DNA of 64,000 bases from Blastopirellula sediminis (GCF_020966755.1 NZ_JAJKFT010000010.1:186001-250000), one strand, 5' to 3'; numbered from the stretch's first letter, positions 8,515-18,681 are shown. Notes: generated by a model not told the origin, from the letters alone. Numbers and translations: made by a program.

Positions 8515-10758
<2,244 letters not shown>

Positions 10759-10872
10759 TACAAATAGCCTTAAATTAGAGAGAGAGGGTTGGGGCTACGC
10801 GAAATCGAAAGAGGGCGCCCTGCATTCGTTTCGCCTGAAATTTGAACCGGCGATTCCCCGCTCGTCGAGCAG

Positions 10873-10901
10873 GGATTAGCCAATTTCTCATAAGTGGTCA
10901 A
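10873..10901 (-). promoter_or_regulatory. Candidate sigma-70-type promoter for glnN
   Basis: Minus-strand TTGACC (10901-10896), a 17-base spacer and TAATCC (10878-10873). The -35 is good and the -10 weak. It lies just downstream of the sigma-54-like site and would give a second start point. Confidence 0.35.
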
Positions 10902-10906
10902 GAAAG

Positions 10907-10922
10907 AGCAAATTTTGCGCCA
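10907..10922 (-). promoter_or_regulatory. Candidate sigma-54 (-24/-12) promoter for glnN
   Basis: Minus-strand TGGCGCAAAATTTGCT: TGGC, seven bases, TTGCT, giving the diagnostic GG-N10-GC spacing of sigma-54 promoters. It is oriented toward glnN, with a predicted start near 10895. An AGAGC/GCTCT inverted repeat (10922-10936) abuts its upstream side; no clear NtrC-type enhancer was recognised in the 100 bases available. Confidence 0.55.
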
Positions 10923-11020
10923 GAGCTAGCTGCTCTTTTTTTCCCGAGAATTGGACAAAGCGGCTCGCTGCAACGCCGAACTTGCGCGCAGGTAGTGCTT
11001 AGAAATGCCGCAGATGGCGC

Positions 11021-11875
11021 TCAGCGCGTGTAGCTCCAGTGGCTACCGCCGAATCGATATTCAACCCCGGTAGTAAACGAGAAATTGTGGGTGGTCGGGA
11101 CGCTTCCCGAGCCTGTTGCGATGTTGTCCATCAGTTCGCAGCGAAAAGCGAGCCAAGGGCGAAAAAAATGTTTCAAACCGATCCCAATGGGGATCGAGAA
11201 GTTTGATTGATCCCGATTCACCCCGTTCACGTCATCGTAGCCGTAGTACGTAGCGCCGAGGCCGATCGTTGCATAGGGACGCCAGACCGAGTCTCCCCAA
11301 GGGTAGTAGAGGAGATTCGTATCGAACATCATCAGCTGCGCACTACCGTCGATCAGCGGATTTGCGTCGTAGCGCACCTTGCCGTCCCCATAGGCGAACC
11401 GGATTTCGGTCCCCCAGTAGTGGTCGAAATCGTAGCCGAGCCGAATCCCCTGCAGCAGCGTGCTGCGTAGCTGGATTTCGTTTCGCTCCAGATCGTTCGT
11501 TTCGACCACCCCAAATAAGTAGTCGAAGTGGTAAGGGCGATTTCGCCAGCTGGTGCCGTAGAGCGGTCGTCCGACTCCTTGATGTCTAGCGGGATCATCA
11601 GGATTGGAGTGATAGAAGCCGAATCGTTCGTAGATCGCTTGCCGTGGGACCTCGCCGTCATGCACCCAGGGGGGAACTGCACTGTCAGCCCCTTGCGGCA
11701 TCGTTCGAAAACTGCCGAACTGCGAGAAGTCGTGCCCTTGAGGCTCGAACTTGGCCGCGTCGGTCGGAACCGGCGGGGCCGCCGAAACTTCTTCCTGAGC
11801 GCGCGAAGCGGCCGTAATTACGAAAGCTATCGTAATTGCCAGAGAAGCGACGGCGATCGGCAAGCTTCGGCGCAT
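11021..11875 (-). CDS. Outer-membrane beta-barrel protein
   Basis: 284 aa. A signal peptide (MRRSLPIAVASLAITIAFVI, cleavage after ASRAQ) is followed by a Pro-rich region, then alternating hydrophobic strands rich in Tyr/Trp/Phe (IQLRSTLLQGIRLGYDFD, YWGTEIRFAYGDG, WRPYATIGLGATYYGY, LAFRCELMDNIATG, FSFTTGVEYRFGG), as in small OmpA/OmpW-like 8-strand barrels. The frame is open to 11935, but a promoter occupies 11907-11935, so the ATG at 11875 with GAGGA just before it is used. It is divergent from clpP. Role (pore or structural) unknown. Confidence 0.8.
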   Translation of the reverse strand: MRRSLPIAVASLAITIAFVITAASRAQEEVSAAPPVPTDAAKFEPQGHDFSQFGSFRTMPQGADSAVPPWVHDGEVPRQAIYERFGFYHSNPDDPARHQGVGRPLYGTSWRNRPYHFDYLFGVVETNDLERNEIQLRSTLLQGIRLGYDFDHYWGTEIRFAYGDGKVRYDANPLIDGSAQLMMFDTNLLYYPWGDSVWRPYATIGLGATYYGYDDVNGVNRDQSNFSIPIGIGLKHFFRPWLAFRCELMDNIATGSGSVPTTHNFSFTTGVEYRFGGSHWSYTR

Positions 11876-11906
11876 GGTCCTCGTTTCTTGATCCAAAGGG
11901 CGGGGG

Positions 11907-11935
11907 ATTGTGATAATTTCGCCGACAGCCGTCAA
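11907..11935 (-). promoter_or_regulatory. Candidate promoter of the outer-membrane protein gene
   Basis: Minus-strand TTGACG (11935-11930), 17-base spacer, CACAAT (11912-11907). The predicted start lies about 25 bases before the ATG and rules out the longer reading frame. Confidence 0.5.
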
Positions 11936-12038
11936 GATGAAGTAGGTAGAACGGATAAGAAGAGACTGCCGATTACGCTGTCGTTGGCTGTGAAAATGCG
12001 CAAACTGTCAATGTATCTGGGGGCTTCCTACGGTTGTC

Positions 12039-12066
12039 TTGCGTCCCAACTTCGAGAAAATAAAGA
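12039..12066 (+). promoter_or_regulatory. Candidate promoter of the clpP pair
   Basis: TTGCGT (12039-12044), 16-base spacer, TAAAGA (12061-12066), about 65 bases before the chosen clpP start. Modest match. Confidence 0.3.
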
Positions 12067-12131
12067 CAGAACCCCGGCGCTCGTGTCGAACGGCGGGGAG
12101 CGACCCGTCTCTAGAGAAGGATCTTTGCGCA

Positions 12132-12758
12132 ATGAACACGCCGTTTTCGGATTTTCGCTCCCCATCGGCTATGGCCTACGCCGAAATGCAACGCCAGCGC
12201 CAGATGACGTTGGGCGACTTGCTGTTGGAAAACCGGATCGTCTTTCTGCAAGGCGAGATCTACGACGGCAACGCCAACGAACTGGTGATGAAGCTGTTGT
12301 ATCTGCAAAGCGAAAACCGCCGGAAGCCGGTTCACTTTTACATCAACTCGCCGGGGGGCAGCGTCACTTCGACGATGGCCATCTACGACACGATGCAAGT
12401 GATCTCGTGCCCGGTTTCGACCTACTGCGTCGGTCTGGCCGCCTCGGGCGGGGCCGTCTTGTTGGCTGGCGGCGAAGCGGGCAAGCGGTTCATTCTGCCG
12501 CACGCCAAAGTCATGATTCACCAACCGCACGGCGGCGTCGGCGGCCAGGTCTCGGATATCGAAATCCAAGCGGACGAAATCCTGAAGACCCGCGATGTGC
12601 TGAATCAAGTTCTCGCTTCGCACTGCAAGCAGCCGGTTGAGAAGATTGCGAAGGATACCGATCGCGACTTTTACATGGACGCCGACGCCGCCAAGGCTTA
12701 TGGCATCGTTGACGAGATTTTGACCAAGCCGCCGGGCGAAATTGCTGACGAAGAATAG
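12132..12758 (+). CDS. clpP: ATP-dependent Clp protease proteolytic subunit, first copy
   Basis: 208-aa serine peptidase subunit that forms the barrel used by ClpX/ClpA-type unfoldases. Catalytic triad Ser105, His130 (MIHQP) and Asp179 keeps the exact 25- and 49-residue spacing of E. coli ClpP. The serine sits in AASGGA, where canonical ClpP has ASMGA. The N-terminus is about 7 residues longer than the next copy. The start at 12132 is chosen because AGAAGGA lies upstream and upstream codons do not resemble ClpP. A second clpP starts 59 bases downstream, suggesting a two-type ClpP1/ClpP2 barrel. No clpX or tig gene is adjacent. Confidence 0.95.
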   Translation: MNTPFSDFRSPSAMAYAEMQRQRQMTLGDLLLENRIVFLQGEIYDGNANELVMKLLYLQSENRRKPVHFYINSPGGSVTSTMAIYDTMQVISCPVSTYCVGLAASGGAVLLAGGEAGKRFILPHAKVMIHQPHGGVGGQVSDIEIQADEILKTRDVLNQVLASHCKQPVEKIAKDTDRDFYMDADAAKAYGIVDEILTKPPGEIADEE

Positions 12759-12817
12759 CAAGTTATCGCATCCGCCTCGCGCTTTCATTCAGTCATCTTG
12801 AACGGAGTTTCCTTACG

Positions 12818-13408
12818 ATGCCCTTGATTCCTTACGTCGTTGAAAAAAGCGGTCGCGAAGAGCGCGTCTACGACATTTATAGCCGGCTGCTGAAAGATCG
12901 CATCATCTTCCTGGGCACCCAGGTCAATGATGATATGGCGAACTGCATCGTGGCCCAAATGTTGTTCCTGCAGTCGGAAGATCCGGCGGCCGACATCCAT
13001 CTGTACGTTAACTCGCCGGGCGGTAGCGTCAGCGCTGGTCTGGCGATTTACGACACCATGCAGTTCATCACCTGCGACGTCGCCACCTACTGCATTGGCC
13101 AAGCCGCGTCGATGGGCGCCGTGCTGCTGACCGCCGGAGCTCCTGGCAAACGTCACGCGCTGCCGAACGCTCGCGTCATGATTCATCAACCGCTCGCCGG
13201 GATGCAGGGTACCGCCGAAGAAATTTTGATCCACGCCACCGAGTTCAAGCGTATCAAGCAGAAGCTGAACGAAATCCTGATCAAGCACACCGGTCACACC
13301 ATCGACCGGATCGAGAAAGATACCGATCGCGATCGATTCATGTCGGCGGAAGAAGCCCGCGACTACGGCCTGATCGATCACGTCATTGAAAAGATGCCGG
13401 GCAAATAA
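12818..13408 (+). CDS. clpP: ATP-dependent Clp protease proteolytic subunit, second copy
   Basis: 196 aa, the canonical member of the pair: Ser98 in QAASMGA, His123 (MIHQP) and Asp172, the same numbering as mature E. coli Clp[19 protein letters not shown] and [20 protein letters not shown] are typical. It lies 59 bases after the first clpP on the same strand, so the two are probably co-transcribed. Together they may form a mixed barrel, as known for bacteria with two ClpP types; that is inference. Confidence 0.97.
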   Translation: MPLIPYVVEKSGREERVYDIYSRLLKDRIIFLGTQVNDDMANCIVAQMLFLQSEDPAADIHLYVNSPGGSVSAGLAIYDTMQFITCDVATYCIGQAASMGAVLLTAGAPGKRHALPNARVMIHQPLAGMQGTAEEILIHATEFKRIKQKLNEILIKHTGHTIDRIEKDTDRDRFMSAEEARDYGLIDHVIEKMPGK

Positions 13409-13430
13409 GCTCGGCTTCGAGCCTTGGAAA

Positions 13431-14627
13431 ATGGCCAGTCCGGCCGACTTAGTTCAAGCCATGACGCAATTGCACGACACCGCGGCGACATTTTCGGGTC
13501 GCCGCGTGGCGTTTCTTGGCAAGTTGGCCGGCATGTCTCGCAAAGACGCCGCCGCACTTCTGTCGGCGGCTGGCGCCAAAGCGGTCGAACGTCCCACCGC
13601 CGACATCGACCTGCTGGTGATCGGCGAGAACGACCTGCCGATCTTCGGCGAGATCGACTTTCCCTCCAGCGCCATCCAGCAAGCGGCTGCGGACGGGCGG
13701 ATCGAGATCATCCAAGAGACGACCCTGTGGGAACGCCTTGGCCTATTGGAAACGCAGCAGCGCATTCAACGTCTCTACACGCCGGCGATGTTGGCCGACT
13801 TGCTCAGCGTCTCGAAAGCGATCATCCGTCGTTGGCAGCGCCGCGGTTTGATTCGTCCGGTGCGTGAAGTTCGCAAGCTGCCGTACTACGACATCCGTGA
13901 AGTCGCCACCGCGCAAAAGCTCGCGCAGCTGCTCGCATCAGGAACCTCGGCCGACCATATCGAAAAGCAACTCGCATCGCTGCAAAGCTTGTCGAGCTGC
14001 GTCGATCGTCCGCTCGAACAACTTTCGATCATTGTCGAAGGGCGCAGCGTTCTGTTGCGGCAAGGCGAAGGTCTGGTCGAACCAGGCGGGCAAATGCGGA
14101 TCGACTTTGAAAAGCTGGAGCCCGATTGGCTGCCGGAACTGACCGACTCGCCGCCGACCAAGCCGCGCCGCTCGCCTGCGGAACTGGTCGATCTGGCCGC
14201 CGAGTACGAAGACGCCGGGCAGTTCAACGCTGCGGTCGAAGCGCTCGAAGCGGCCGCGGCCAACCTGGAAGAATCGGCTGAACTCTATTTCCAACTGGCC
14301 GAGCTTTATTACCGTAGCGGCAAGGCCGACTTGGCGGTCGAACGGTACGCCGCGGCGATCGACCTAGAGCCGGACTTCGTCGAAGCCCGGAGCAACCTGG
14401 CCTGTACGCTGGTCGAGTTGGAGAAACTCGACGAAGCGGTCGCCCAGTTCCAGGCCGCCATTGCGATTTATCCCGATTATTTCGACGCGCAGTACCATCT
14501 GGCCCGGCTTTTGGACCAAATGGGACGCTCGGCCGAAGCGGTTCCCCACTGGGAAGCTTGCCGCTTTTTGGCGCCCGACGACGCCCTGCAGGACGAGGCG
14601 GCGGAGCGACTTGCCGGGCAGTCCTGA
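13431..14627 (+). CDS. BRCT-MerR-TPR multidomain protein
   Basis: 398 aa with three parts. Residues about 15-70 look like a BRCT module (FSGRRVAFLGKLAGMSRKDA, then a conserved Gly-Ala and LLVIGENDLPIF). Residues about 120-185 form a MerR-type winged helix-turn-helix (LYTPAMLADLLSVSKAIIRR, then PYYDIREVATAQKLAQLL). Residues about 250-395 hold three or four TPR units with the usual Ala/Gly/Pro spacing (AELYFQLAELYYRSGKADLA; VEARSNLACTLVELEKLDEA). It probably binds DNA and a protein partner; the signal sensed is unknown, and no MerR-type metal-binding cysteine cluster follows the HTH. It begins 22 bases after clpP. The ATG at 13431 avoids overlap with clpP. Confidence 0.85.
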   Translation: MASPADLVQAMTQLHDTAATFSGRRVAFLGKLAGMSRKDAAALLSAAGAKAVERPTADIDLLVIGENDLPIFGEIDFPSSAIQQAAADGRIEIIQETTLWERLGLLETQQRIQRLYTPAMLADLLSVSKAIIRRWQRRGLIRPVREVRKLPYYDIREVATAQKLAQLLASGTSADHIEKQLASLQSLSSCVDRPLEQLSIIVEGRSVLLRQGEGLVEPGGQMRIDFEKLEPDWLPELTDSPPTKPRRSPAELVDLAAEYEDAGQFNAAVEALEAAAANLEESAELYFQLAELYYRSGKADLAVERYAAAIDLEPDFVEARSNLACTLVELEKLDEAVAQFQAAIAIYPDYFDAQYHLARLLDQMGRSAEAVPHWEACRFLAPDDALQDEAAERLAGQS

Positions 14628-14779
14628 ACCGTCAATCTTGCCCTTCGGCCATTCCCCACTTAAAGTGGTAAATGGAACAGAGATTTGGCGCACGGCGACC
14701 AAGCCAGCGGTCGTACACCCCGGGCGCTCTATACCTACGCGCCGCTCTAAGGCGTCGCCTCCGAGGATATTAGGCCCCA

Positions 14780-15658
14780 ATGAAGCTATTGGACAAGTTG
14801 GCGGCGCTCTTCAAGTCGAATCGACTCGATATTCCCTCACGTTTTGAGCGAATTCGAGAGTCGATCACCGGCACGATGAGCGAATTCATGGTCGTGCGCG
14901 AACACTCGACAGGGCGCATCTACGGCCTGAAGATTCTCGACAAAGAAAAGCAGGAATTCTTCGATTCGCGGTTTGTCGGGCTCAAACGCCCCTGCGAAGG
15001 AGAAATTGCCTGCTCGATGAAGCACCCGAACGTCGCCGAGGCGTACGAGCATGGCCTGCTCACCACCGGTCAGCAGTACGTCCTGATGGAAATGGTCGAT
15101 GGTCGCGGTCTCCAGGCGATGTGCAACGACCATGACCCGCACCTGGAAGGGGAACAACTCAATCTGCTGCGGCAGATGTCGGAAGCCCTGATTTACGTCC
15201 ACGAGCGGGGCTTTATCCACCGCGACATCTGCAGCCGCAATTTCATCGTTTCCCGCGACGGGAAGCATGTGAAACTGATCGACTTCGGACTGACGTTGCC
15301 GGCCAAGCCAGAGTTCATGACGGCGGGCAACCGCACCGGAACCCCCAACTACATGTCGCCCGAGATCGTCCGCCGCCGCCCGACCGACCAGCGATCCGAC
15401 ATCTTCGCATTTGGCGTAACCGCTTACCGTTTATGCTGTTACGAGTTCCCCTGGCCCGCCCAAACCGGTACCGGCAAGGATGCTCTCCAGCACGATACGG
15501 TCCCCCCGACCGATATTACGAAAGTCCGCCCTTATATCGATCCCCGCCTGGCCGCGGCGATTCATGCCTGCATTAAGGTCAATCCGAAGGACCGTCCTCA
15601 GACAATGCGGGACTTTTTGACGATGATTGCCGGGATTAAGGAGATCGATACGCGGTAG
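14780..15658 (+). CDS. Serine/threonine protein kinase
   Basis: 292-aa soluble Hanks-type kinase with no membrane helix or sensor domain. Lys51 (YGLKIL) is the ATP-anchoring lysine, HRDICSRN (His147, Asp149, Asn154) the catalytic loop, DFG (Asp168) the metal site, and GTPNYMSPEI the activation-segment end. The glycine-rich loop is degenerate (ITGTMSEF instead of GxGxxG). The catalytic residues are all present, so activity is likely. It follows the BRCT-MerR-TPR gene after 152 bases holding no obvious terminator. Confidence 0.92.
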   Translation: MKLLDKLAALFKSNRLDIPSRFERIRESITGTMSEFMVVREHSTGRIYGLKILDKEKQEFFDSRFVGLKRPCEGEIACSMKHPNVAEAYEHGLLTTGQQYVLMEMVDGRGLQAMCNDHDPHLEGEQLNLLRQMSEALIYVHERGFIHRDICSRNFIVSRDGKHVKLIDFGLTLPAKPEFMTAGNRTGTPNYMSPEIVRRRPTDQRSDIFAFGVTAYRLCCYEFPWPAQTGTGKDALQHDTVPPTDITKVRPYIDPRLAAAIHACIKVNPKDRPQTMRDFLTMIAGIKEIDTR

Positions 15659-15677
15659 TAACCGCGGCGATTGGCCC

Positions 15678-15705
15678 TTGCCCCCGGGGCGAAAATCAAT
15701 AAACT
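15678..15705 (+). promoter_or_regulatory. Candidate promoter of the small basic protein gene
   Basis: TTGCCC (15678-15683), 16-base spacer, TAAACT (15700-15705), about 75 bases before the GTG start. Confidence 0.45.
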
Positions 15706-15779
15706 GAGGAGTTTCCACGCGACCAATTTACGGCTCTAGAAGATGATTCGGGCCGTTTCCCAATACCGGAGATAGAACC

Positions 15780-15974
15780 GTGACCATCGACAAAAGCCTG
15801 AAAGTGAAGCGCGGCGGGATTTCGACTCGCAGCGTTTTGACCCGCGTCGAACGCCTCGAAAAGATGCGTGCCGACGGGAAATTCAATCCCGAAACCGATT
15901 CGCCGATCGGCATTCCGAAGACGCGCGTCGTCAAAATCTCGATGAAGAAAAAGAAGAAGACGAAGGACGAGTAG
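15780..15974 (+). CDS. PVC-superphylum small basic signature protein
   Basis: 64-aa, highly basic protein. The pattern STRSVLTRVERLEKM, then GKF and IGIPKTRVVK, matches the small basic protein described as a signature of Planctomycetes, Verrucomicrobia and Chlamydiae, thought to bind nucleic acid (known from the literature, recalled and not searched). The C-terminus is a run of lysines. The start is GTG at 15780 with GGAG 8 bases upstream. It is a single gene between its own promoter and a strong terminator. Exact role unknown. Confidence 0.85.
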   Translation: MTIDKSLKVKRGGISTRSVLTRVERLEKMRADGKFNPETDSPIGIPKTRVVKISMKKKKKTKDE

Positions 15975-16008
15975 TCGTCGCTTCTGCGTCACACGCACAA
16001 ACAAGAAG

Positions 16009-16038
16009 AGCCTGGGCCTGTTGGCCTGGGCTTTTTTT
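16009..16038 (+). terminator. Intrinsic terminator of the small basic protein gene
   Basis: AGCCTGGGCC pairs with GGCCTGGGCT (two G-U pairs) around a TGTT loop, followed by six or more T. Outer GCACAAA/TTTGTGC extends the dyad. Confidence 0.92.
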
Positions 16039-16064
16039 GTGCGCCTAGCGAAATGTGGTAGATT
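16037..16064 (+). promoter_or_regulatory. Candidate promoter of the LarA-like gene
   Basis: TTGTGC (16037-16042) in the tail of the preceding terminator, 16-base spacer, TAGATT (16059-16064), about 45 bases before the ATG. Confidence 0.4.
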
Positions 16065-16109
16065 TCAATCGCTCCCATTCTTCCACTCCGTCCCAGGAAA
16101 TAGCCCCGC

Positions 16110-17381
16110 ATGAAGGTCAAGTTGGAATACGGTCGCGTCGGCCTGGAAGCCAATATCCCCGACAACGGCAATGTGCGCACTCTAGCTTACAAAGATGCGC
16201 CGCCGCTGGCTGATCCTCATGCAGCGCTCTTAGAAGTTCTGGCCCGTCCCAACGGAGCGCCGCCGCTGTTCGAGCTAGCGCAAGGGAAGAAAGACGCTTG
16301 CATCGTGATCTGCGACATCACGCGACCCGTTCCGAACGAGATGATCCTGCGGCCGGCGCTGGAACTGCTGGAAGCGGCCGGCATCGCTCGCGACAAGATC
16401 ACCATTCTGAACGCGACCGGTCTTCATCGTCCCAACCATGGTCAAGAACTAGTCGAGATGGTCGGCCAGTACATTGTCGATCACTATCGGATTGAAAACC
16501 ACGACGGCGAGAACCGGGAAGAGCATGTTCACCTGGGAACGAGCCCCAACGGCGTACCGATCTGGATCGATCGCCGCTACGTCGAAGCCGATCTGAAAAT
16601 CACCGTCGGTCTGATCGAGCCTCACTTCATGGCCGGCTTCTCTGGCGGCCGCAAGTTGATCTGCCCCGGCATCGCCCACATCGACACGATCCGCGCCTGG
16701 CACTCGCCTCGCTTTTTGGAACATGAAAACGCGACGATGGGCTGCCTGGTCGACAACCCGGTTCACATTGAGAATACGTCGATCGCCAAAACGGCTGGCT
16801 GCGACTTCATCATCAACGTGGTGATCGACGCCCATCGTCACCCGCTGAAGTTCGTCGCTGGCGACATGATCGCCGCGTTTGAAGAAGGGGTCGAGTTCGT
16901 CCGGAGCGTCGTCGTCGACACTCTCGACAAACCGGCCGACATCGTCGTCACCAGCAGCGCCGGCTATCCGCTCGACACCACCTTCTACCAATCGGTCAAA
17001 GCGATGGTCGCCGCCGCCAAGGTTGTGAAAAAAGGAGGCACAATCATCGTCGCCGCCAGTCTGACCGAAGGAATCGGAAGTCCGCCGTTTACTTCCCTCT
17101 TCAGCAAGTACGACAACCTCAACGCGTTCATGACGGCGATCCTCGATCCCGATTGCTTCACGATGGATCAGTGGCAACTGGAAGAACTAGCCAAAGCGGC
17201 CCGCCAGGCGAAGATTGTTATGGTATCAGACGGGATTCCGGCCGAACGTCTGAGCGAACTGTTCGTCGAACCGGCTGTGAGCGTCGAAGCGGCGATCGAG
17301 AGCGCACTGGCCGAACATGGGAATGACGCATCGATCGCGGTGATTCCTAAAGGGCCTTATGTGCTCGCGCAGTTGGCGTGA
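16110..17381 (+). CDS. LarA-like nickel-pincer racemase/epimerase
   Basis: 423-aa cytoplasmic enzyme of the lactate racemase (LarA, DUF2088) family, which uses a covalently bound nickel-pincer nucleotide to racemise or epimerise 2-hydroxy acids. The signature positions known from Lactobacillus LarA are all visible: Asp69 and Arg72 (DITRP), His106 (TGLHRP), His172 (EPHFMAGFSGGRK), Lys182 for cofactor attachment, and His198 (AWHS), each 2-3 positions from the reference numbering. The substrate cannot be told from sequence, as many homologues act on compounds other than lactate. The cofactor genes larB/C/E are not in the window. A palindromic repeat follows its stop. Confidence 0.9.
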   Translation: MKVKLEYGRVGLEANIPDNGNVRTLAYKDAPPLADPHAALLEVLARPNGAPPLFELAQGKKDACIVICDITRPVPNEMILRPALELLEAAGIARDKITILNATGLHRPNHGQELVEMVGQYIVDHYRIENHDGENREEHVHLGTSPNGVPIWIDRRYVEADLKITVGLIEPHFMAGFSGGRKLICPGIAHIDTIRAWHSPRFLEHENATMGCLVDNPVHIENTSIAKTAGCDFIINVVIDAHRHPLKFVAGDMIAAFEEGVEFVRSVVVDTLDKPADIVVTSSAGYPLDTTFYQSVKAMVAAAKVVKKGGTIIVAASLTEGIGSPPFTSLFSKYDNLNAFMTAILDPDCFTMDQWQLEELAKAARQAKIVMVSDGIPAERLSELFVEPAVSVEAAIESALAEHGNDASIAVIPKGPYVLAQLA

Positions 17382-17384
17382 TGT

Positions 17385-17460
17385 GTGCCACTGCTGGCTT
17401 GTCCAGCAGTGCGAACCTTCCACTAATCTTCCACTGCTGGACAAGCCAGCAGTGCCACCC
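17385..17460. repeat. Nested palindromic repeat, family A, copy 1
   Basis: Two arms, each itself a hairpin (CACTGCTGG, loop CTTGT, CCAGCAGTG), are placed in inverse orientation around a ~20-base centre. It fills most of the gap between the LarA-like gene and epmA. Other copies: 18504, 40634 and 43326. Confidence 0.9.
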
Positions 17461-17480
17461 AATTTTTCACTTGTCCATCG

Positions 17481-18470
17481 ATGACAAACGATGCAGCCGC
17501 CGCTTGGCGCCCGACCTGTTCGCTGGAGATGCTCCGTGCACGCAGCGAACTATTGCAGCAAATCCGGCAGTTCTTTCTGTCGCGCGATTTTCTGGAAGTC
17601 GAGACGCCGCTTCTCTCGCACGACAGCGTGATCGATCGTCACTTGGATCCGCTCAGCGTGACGCTGTTCGGCGATCCCCGCACGCCGGACGTCGGCAAAC
17701 AAGCGTGGCTGCAAACTTCGCCAGAATTCGGCATGAAGCGACTGTTGGCGGCAGGCGCCGAGAAGATCTTTCAGCTCTGCAAAGCGTTTCGCGGCGGAGA
17801 AGTGGGCCAGCGGCATAACGTCGAGTTCACGATGCTCGAGTGGTATCGCGTCGGCGACGACTATGCGGCCGGTCGAAAACTGTTGGCCGACCTGGCGAGC
17901 GAGATCCTCGGCAGCGACATCGAGATGCTCACCTATGCCGAAGCGTTTGATCGCTATGCCAAGATTGATCCACATCGCGCTAGCGGCGGCGAACTTTTGG
18001 AGGCGGCCCGCAAGCGACAAATTACAATGCCCGAGTCTTACGACGACTCCGACCGCGATCTGCTGTTGGAATTGCTGCTGACAGAACTGGTTGAGCCGCA
18101 TCTAGGCGAAAGCGTTCCGACAATCCTTTACGACTATCCCGCGTCGCAAGCCGCTTTAGCGCAAGTCTCTGGCGGAGTTCCGCCGGTCGCCGAGCGTTTT
18201 GAGCTTTATGTGCGCGGCATTGAGCTGGCGAACGGCTATCATGAATTGCTCGATCCGCAGCTCCTCCGCTCGCGAAATCAGGCGAACAACCGCGCCCGCG
18301 GCGAGGATGGCAAATACCTGTTGCCGGAAGAGAGTCGGCTACTGAAAGCGATGGAGCATGGCTTGCCGGCCTGTAGTGGAACGGCGCTAGGGGTCGATCG
18401 ACTGCTGATGGTGAAGACCGGCGCTGCGGCGCTCGCGGACGTGTTGACCTTTCCGATCGATCGGGCGTAG
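17481..18470 (+). CDS. epmA: EF-P lysine ligase EpmA (GenX/PoxA)
   Basis: 329-aa class II lysyl-tRNA-synthetase-like enzyme that attaches (R)-beta-lysine to elongation factor P. Seen: the class II motifs FLEVETPLLS (motif 1), IFQLCKAFRGGE with HNVEFTMLEWYR (motif 2) and GTALGVDRLLM (motif 3). The N-terminal tRNA-anticodon-binding domain of LysRS is absent, and the length is typical of EpmA. EF-P and epmB are not nearby. The gene lies between two copies of the family A repeat. Confidence 0.92.
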   Translation: MTNDAAAAWRPTCSLEMLRARSELLQQIRQFFLSRDFLEVETPLLSHDSVIDRHLDPLSVTLFGDPRTPDVGKQAWLQTSPEFGMKRLLAAGAEKIFQLCKAFRGGEVGQRHNVEFTMLEWYRVGDDYAAGRKLLADLASEILGSDIEMLTYAEAFDRYAKIDPHRASGGELLEAARKRQITMPESYDDSDRDLLLELLLTELVEPHLGESVPTILYDYPASQAALAQVSGGVPPVAERFELYVRGIELANGYHELLDPQLLRSRNQANNRARGEDGKYLLPEESRLLKAMEHGLPACSGTALGVDRLLMVKTGAAALADVLTFPIDRA

Positions 18471-18503
18471 GGGTTTCGAAGTTCGAGAAGAATGGAACAC
18501 GAC

Positions 18504-18582
18504 GGGTGGCACTGCTGGCTTGTCCAGCAATGGGAGATTGGTACCCGGTTCCCGCTGCTGGACAAGCCAGCAGTGCCACCCC
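18504..18582. repeat. Nested palindromic repeat, family A, copy 2
   Basis: Same layout as copy 1: left arm GGTGGCACTGCTGGCTTGTC onward, a centre containing GGTACCCGGTT, and the inverted right arm ending GCCACCCC. The left arm has one substitution (CAGCAATG). It begins 33 bases after the epmA stop. Confidence 0.9.
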
Positions 18583-18604
18583 AACCAATGCCTCATTTTC
18601 TTCG

Positions 18605-18648
18605 ACCGTGTTTATCCGTGTTCTTCATCGTGGCTTCCGTGTTCCATT
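18605..18648. repeat. Dispersed repeat, family B, copy 2
   Basis: 44 bases matching 8392-8435, sharing ACCGTG, TCCG and CGTGGCTTCCGTGTTC. It lies directly upstream of the CYTH-like gene. Confidence 0.6.
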
Positions 18649-18681
18649 TCTTCGCGGCAAAAGGCAAAGGGGGCAATCGTC

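Noticed and set aside
10922-10943. AGAGC/GCTCT hairpin followed by seven T on the plus strand, as a terminator
   Set aside because: No plus-strand gene lies upstream to terminate, and the stem is only 5 bp; it is more likely part of the glnN control region or chance.
18520-18681. N-terminal extension of the CYTH-like gene, and several short frames in the family A repeats
   Set aside because: They translate repeat DNA (shared WHCWLVQQ-type peptides in different places), so they are not coding.
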